Positions 49,988 through 53,762 of a DNA stretch of 53,762 bases are shown one piece after another. Within the stretch, counting starts at the first letter, position 1. Each line of letters starts with the position of its first letter. Made by a program: the position numbers and the translations under genes. Under the pieces are notes generated by a model that saw only the letters and a program-made list of their open reading frames with translations, had not been told where the DNA came from and ran no database searches. This DNA comes from Nanobdellati archaeon. GTDB lineage: Archaea; EX4484-52; GLR71. The stretch covers positions 1-53,762 of the forward strand of contig JAHYJR010000007.1 of assembly GCA_019429005.1 (NCBI GenBank). Reading direction: 5' to 3'.

Positions 49988-51313
49988 ATGATAAAATTAG
50001 AAAAAACAATGAAATTTTATGATGAAATTAAAAATATGGGGTTTTTTAAAAGATTATTTTCATGGGGTAGTATAATACCTTTACTGACTGAATCCTATTC
50101 TGAAATAACAAAACTTGATGAGATATCAGAAACAAATAATAAGCTTACATCAGATCTCAAAGTTGCAGAAGGAACTATAGAATCATTAACTAATACAATA
50201 AATAAACATGAAATGAAAATATCCAGTTTAGATACTGAGATAAAACATCTGAATCAAGATATCAAGAAAGAAGAATCTGAAGTTGCTAAATTAGAAGAGA
50301 CAAAAGAACAGAACACAGATTTAATATCTAACTTAAAAGCTAATATTAGGACTCTTGAAGATAAAAGAGAGACTTTAACAAAAGAGACTAAAGATTTAAG
50401 CGGTAAAATAAGCCAATTTGAAAAAGTCAAAGAAGAACAACAAAAAAAATACGATGAGACTATTGCAAAACTAGAAAAAAGAGAAGACACTCTTGAAAAG
50501 AGAAGACAAGAACTTGAAGATCAAGAAGTTGGTAAAGAAACACAAAAATTTGAAGAAATGAAAAAAACATGGCGAAATCATGAAATCGCAATTGAACAAT
50601 CAATAAAAAAGATATGCAATAAATATACAATTGATTATTTTGATAAAGAAAAAGTGCCATTCAAAGGTAAACCAGATAACAGCATAAAGATTGCAAACGA
50701 ATTCATCATTTTTGATGCAAAAAGTCCATCAAATGATGATTTAAATAATTTCCCAACATATATCAAAAATCAAGCAATTTCTGTCAAAAAATACATTACA
50801 GAATTAGATGTAAAAAAAGATATTTTTTTAGTCGTACCTACAAACACAATCGATATTTTAGATACAACATTCTATGATATGAGTGATTATAGAGTATATG
50901 TAATAACAATAGATTCTTTAGAACCTATAATACTAAGTCTAAGAAAAATTGAGGATTATGAATTTGCAGAAAAGCTAAGTCCGGAAGACCGAGAATCTAT
51001 ATGTCGTGTTTTAGGTCATTTTGCGCATCACACTAAACGAAGACTCCAGCTTGATACATTTTTAGCTAATGCATCTTTAGACTTGCTTAAAAGTTGTGAA
51101 TACTTGCCTGAAGAAATATTAGATGAAGTAAAAAATCATGAGCTAAAAACAATAATCAATGTCCCTATGGACAAACGTTCTAAAAAGTCCAACTTAGAAA
51201 AACTAATAATTGACACAAAAAGGTTAACTGGTGAAGTTGAGCCTCAAGACATAAATACAAAGCAAACCGCAAAGAAGATTGAGAGTATCGATCTATACAA
51301 CAAAGAAGATTGA
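49988..51313 (+). CDS. Coiled-coil protein with PD-(D/E)XK nuclease core (RmuC-like)
   Basis: 441 aa. Residues 1-30 may be membrane-associated (FFKRLFSWGSIIPLL). A long coiled coil follows (40-200, heptads rich in Glu/Lys/Leu). The nuclease core then shows PD at 229-230, E238 and D243-A-K245 (KPDNSIKIANEFIIFDAKSP), the layout of RmuC and related nucleases. The C-terminal 150 residues are helical. RmuC limits DNA rearrangement in E. coli. Its TGA is 2 nt before the helicase ATG, so the two are translationally coupled and probably form one functional unit. Confidence 0.75.
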   Translation: MIKLEKTMKFYDEIKNMGFFKRLFSWGSIIPLLTESYSEITKLDEISETNNKLTSDLKVAEGTIESLTNTINKHEMKISSLDTEIKHLNQDIKKEESEVAKLEETKEQNTDLISNLKANIRTLEDKRETLTKETKDLSGKISQFEKVKEEQQKKYDETIAKLEKREDTLEKRRQELEDQEVGKETQKFEEMKKTWRNHEIAIEQSIKKICNKYTIDYFDKEKVPFKGKPDNSIKIANEFIIFDAKSPSNDDLNNFPTYIKNQAISVKKYITELDVKKDIFLVVPTNTIDILDTTFYDMSDYRVYVITIDSLEPIILSLRKIEDYEFAEKLSPEDRESICRVLGHFAHHTKRRLQLDTFLANASLDLLKSCEYLPEEILDEVKNHELKTIINVPMDKRSKKSNLEKLIIDTKRLTGEVEPQDINTKQTAKKIESIDLYNKED

Positions 51314-51315
51314 GT

Positions 51316-53762
51316 ATGAACATAGATAATGTGCGCACAAAGTTAGGCGATGACCTAAAAGTAAACATAGACAGCAAATCTAAGATAAAGTTATGCGCTG
51401 CCTATTTTTCAATATATGCCTTTGATGAACTAAAAAAAGAGCTATCAAAGATAAAAGAATTTTCATTTCTATTTAATTCTCCAACCTTTTTTGAAACAAA
51501 TAATAAGGATAAGAAGGAAAAAGAGTTTTTTATACCACCTTTTGTAAGAGAGAGAACTATTGCTGGTGGTGAATTTGAGATAAAATTAAGAAATAGTCTT
51601 AGTCAGAGAGCAATCGCAAGAGAATGTAGAGAATGGATTGAGAAAAAAGGAAAATTCAAAACTTTAAAGCAAAACATAAGAGCTAATAATGGTATATTCA
51701 TTGAAAATAAAGATGATACGATTGCATATACAAATTTTGACAGCTTTACTGCAGACGGTCTTGGATATGAACAAAATAAAGAACTTATAACTCCAATATA
51801 TCCAAAGATGACAGGTGATAATGCAAAACAATTTATAGATCAATTTAATCAAGTCTGGGATAATAAAGACTTTACAAGTGATGTAACTGAAAAAGTAATT
51901 AATTATATTTCATCAGTCCACAAAGAGAACTCTCCAGAGTACCTTTATTTCATAACACTTTATAATATATTTAGTGAATTTTTAGATGATATCAACGAAG
52001 ACAATATCGCAAATGAAAAAACGGGGTTTAAAGACACATTAATCTGGGATATGATGTATAATTTTCAAAAAGATGCAGTTCTTGGTGCAATAAATAAACT
52101 AGAGAGATTTAATGGATGTATTCTTGCAGATGGCGTAGGTCTTGGAAAAACATTTACAGCTTTAGGTATTATTAAATATTATGAGCTTAGAAATAAGCAA
52201 GTTTTAGTTCTGTGTCCAAAAAGATTATCTGAAAATTGGACAAGTTTTAAATCAAATTATACGACAAATTTATTGTTTAAAGATAGATTTAATTATGATG
52301 TCCTTTTTCATACCGATTTATCAAGAGAACGTGGTGAGAGTAACGGTATAGATCTTGAACGGATTAATTGGGGTAATTATGATTTGATTGTAATTGATGA
52401 AAGTCATAATTTTAGGAATAATACTGCAAGAGCTGACCGTGATACACGTTATCAGACATTGATGAAAAAAGTAATTAGATCTGGTGTTAAAACAAAAGTA
52501 TTGATGCTTTCTGCCACACCAGTCAATAATAAATTTTTGGATTTAAAAAATCAACTAGCTTTAGCTTATGAGGGTGATACAGGGAATATTAATGAGTCTC
52601 TAAATATCTCAAAAGATATAGACTCAGTATTTCGTGATGCACAGGCATCATTTAATGCATGGTCTAAACTAGATACAACTGAGCGCACTACACAAAGACT
52701 ATTAGATTCATTAAGTTTTGATTTTTTTGAATTATTAGATTCAGTAACTATTGCTCGTTCAAGAAAACATATACTGAAATATTATGATACAAAAGATATA
52801 GGAAAATTTCCAGTAAAAAATAAACCAATAAATAAAACTTTTGAATTGACAAGTATAGAAAACTTTCTATCATTTAAAGATTTTTTCGATATATTAAGCT
52901 CATTAAATCTTGAAATATATTCACCGTCAAAATGGATTTTACCAGATAGAAAGGCATATTATGAAGCGAAATATGATACTCAGTTAAGTAATAAATCATC
53001 ATTAAAACAATCAACAAGAGAAACAGGAATTATGAAATTGATGAGAGTCAATATCCTTAAACGGTTAGAGAGTAGCATTGAATCATTTAGGATAACTATG
53101 ACTAAATTAAACAACAATATTGAAATGACACTTAAAGCAATTAATAATTTCAATAATGGTGGTTCTGATGAGTTACAAGCTGTTGATTTAAGTAATGTTG
53201 ATGATGAAGATATAGATAATTATGATAATGGATTCAATATAGGTACAAAAATAAAGATAAATCTTAAAGATATGGATGTCTTATCCTGGGAACGAGAGCT
53301 TAAGCAGGATAATAAAATAATTTCAGACTTATTGGTTGAGATTAAAAAAATAACTCCGCAAAAAGATAGTAAATTAGAAAGTCTTATATCTACAATTGAA
53401 GGAAAAATTAATAGTCCTATAAATCCAGATAATAAAAAAGTGATTATATTTTCAGCTTTTGCAGACACAGTACATTATCTATATGAACATATATCTAAAC
53501 ATTTTTTAGAGAAACATAACTTGCATTCTGCATGTGTCAGTGGGACAAAAACAAATAAATCAACATTAGACATAGGTCATAATGATATGAATCGTATTTT
53601 AACATGTTTTTCTCCAATATCAAAAAATAAAGACTTAATTGGACTTAAAATATCCGGAGATATTGATATTTTAATTGCAACAGACTGTATTTCTGAAGGA
53701 CAAAACTTGCAAGATTGTGATTATTTAATTAACTATGACATCCATTGGAATCCAGTTCGCAT
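51316..53762 (+). CDS. SNF2-family helicase with degenerate PLD-like N-terminus (partial)
   Basis: At least 815 aa, open to the right edge. The N-terminal 200 residues resemble the PLD-like domain of defence-associated SNF2 proteins (KLCAAYFSIYAFDELKK; later FDSFTADGLGYEQNKEL corresponding to the usual GSSNFT..GLG..N.EL), but the catalytic His and Lys of the HKD motif are not seen. The helicase core has motif I ADGVGLGKT (near 271-279), motif II IDESH (near 361-365), motif III LSATPVNN (near 398) and, at the edge, motif V/VI ISEGQNLQDCDYLINYD. Relatives travel with DNA methyltransferases and type III-like restriction genes, expected beyond the window. Confidence 0.88.
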   Translation, partial: MNIDNVRTKLGDDLKVNIDSKSKIKLCAAYFSIYAFDELKKELSKIKEFSFLFNSPTFFETNNKDKKEKEFFIPPFVRERTIAGGEFEIKLRNSLSQRAIARECREWIEKKGKFKTLKQNIRANNGIFIENKDDTIAYTNFDSFTADGLGYEQNKELITPIYPKMTGDNAKQFIDQFNQVWDNKDFTSDVTEKVINYISSVHKENSPEYLYFITLYNIFSEFLDDINEDNIANEKTGFKDTLIWDMMYNFQKDAVLGAINKLERFNGCILADGVGLGKTFTALGIIKYYELRNKQVLVLCPKRLSENWTSFKSNYTTNLLFKDRFNYDVLFHTDLSRERGESNGIDLERINWGNYDLIVIDESHNFRNNTARADRDTRYQTLMKKVIRSGVKTKVLMLSATPVNNKFLDLKNQLALAYEGDTGNINESLNISKDIDSVFRDAQASFNAWSKLDTTERTTQRLLDSLSFDFFELLDSVTIARSRKHILKYYDTKDIGKFPVKNKPINKTFELTSIENFLSFKDFFDILSSLNLEIYSPSKWILPDRKAYYEAKYDTQLSNKSSLKQSTRETGIMKLMRVNILKRLESSIESFRITMTKLNNNIEMTLKAINNFNNGGSDELQAVDLSNVDDEDIDNYDNGFNIGTKIKINLKDMDVLSWERELKQDNKIISDLLVEIKKITPQKDSKLESLISTIEGKINSPINPDNKKVIIFSAFADTVHYLYEHISKHFLEKHNLHSACVSGTKTNKSTLDIGHNDMNRILTCFSPISKNKDLIGLKISGDIDILIATDCISEGQNLQDCDYLINYDIHWNPVR

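Overview
The window is strongly A+T-rich archaeal DNA, most likely from a DPANN lineage (Woesearchaeota/Pacearchaeota-like; the lineage is inference). Archaeal identity rests on TFB, archaeal-type ProRS, class I LysRS, Trm1, a GINS subunit with a RecJ-like nuclease, ribosomal proteins eL42, eS27 and uS2, aIF2-alpha, Nop10, RpoK and a PAC2 protein. Most genes carry a GGTGA/GGTGT Shine-Dalgarno box 4-6 nt before the start. At least four genes obey this rule only if ATT or ATA is the initiator.

Layout. 1-7.6 kb: Mre11-like nuclease, ProRS, TFB, small orphans, Trm1. 7.7-19.2 kb: mostly lineage-specific proteins (repeat-bearing nucleotidyltransferase, 701-aa TIM-barrel-like protein, Q/N-rich coiled coil, a paralogous pair, a 568-aa orphan), plus an HhH DNA glycosylase and a thioredoxin-CcdA fusion. 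19.6-31.5 kb: RecJ-like/GAN nuclease, GNAT, site-2 protease, DapA-like aldolase, PurF, LysRS, YgiQ radical SAM protein, tRNA-Lys. 31.6-35.3 kb: DUF2283-HIT-PUA operon, tRNA-Ile, DUF4346 protein, GINS, Sua5/YrdC. 35.5-36.0 kb: a decayed gene with three in-frame TAA codons. 36.0-40.5 kb: the classic archaeal run eL42-eS27-aIF2a-nop10-PAC2-rpoK-eno-rpsB. 40.8-44.7 kb: CBS-domain protein, metallophosphoesterase, AIM24-family protein, rubrerythrin. 45.0 kb to the end: a defence-like accessory island with a Csa3-like CARF-HTH regulator divergent from a double-AAA+ ATPase, then a compact SMC/DndD-like ATPase, RhuM, DinD, a coiled-coil PD-(D/E)XK nuclease and a SNF2 helicase that runs off the window.

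Main signals. (1) In the island, the sequence before RhuM, before DinD and, more weakly, before the nuclease holds decayed or truncated copies of the helicase N-terminus, which suggests repeated insertion of accessory genes at the helicase 5' end. (2) ATT/ATA initiation is indicated for purF, rpoK, eno, the AAA+ gene and the thioredoxin-CcdA gene. (3) The 10-mer CTGGATTAGG occurs three times, each time upstream of a minus-strand DNA-repair gene (mre11-like, glycosylase, recJ-like), and is embedded in dyad structures. (4) Tandem repeats start exactly at stop codons in three unrelated genes. No CRISPR array, cas gene, IS element or rRNA was seen.
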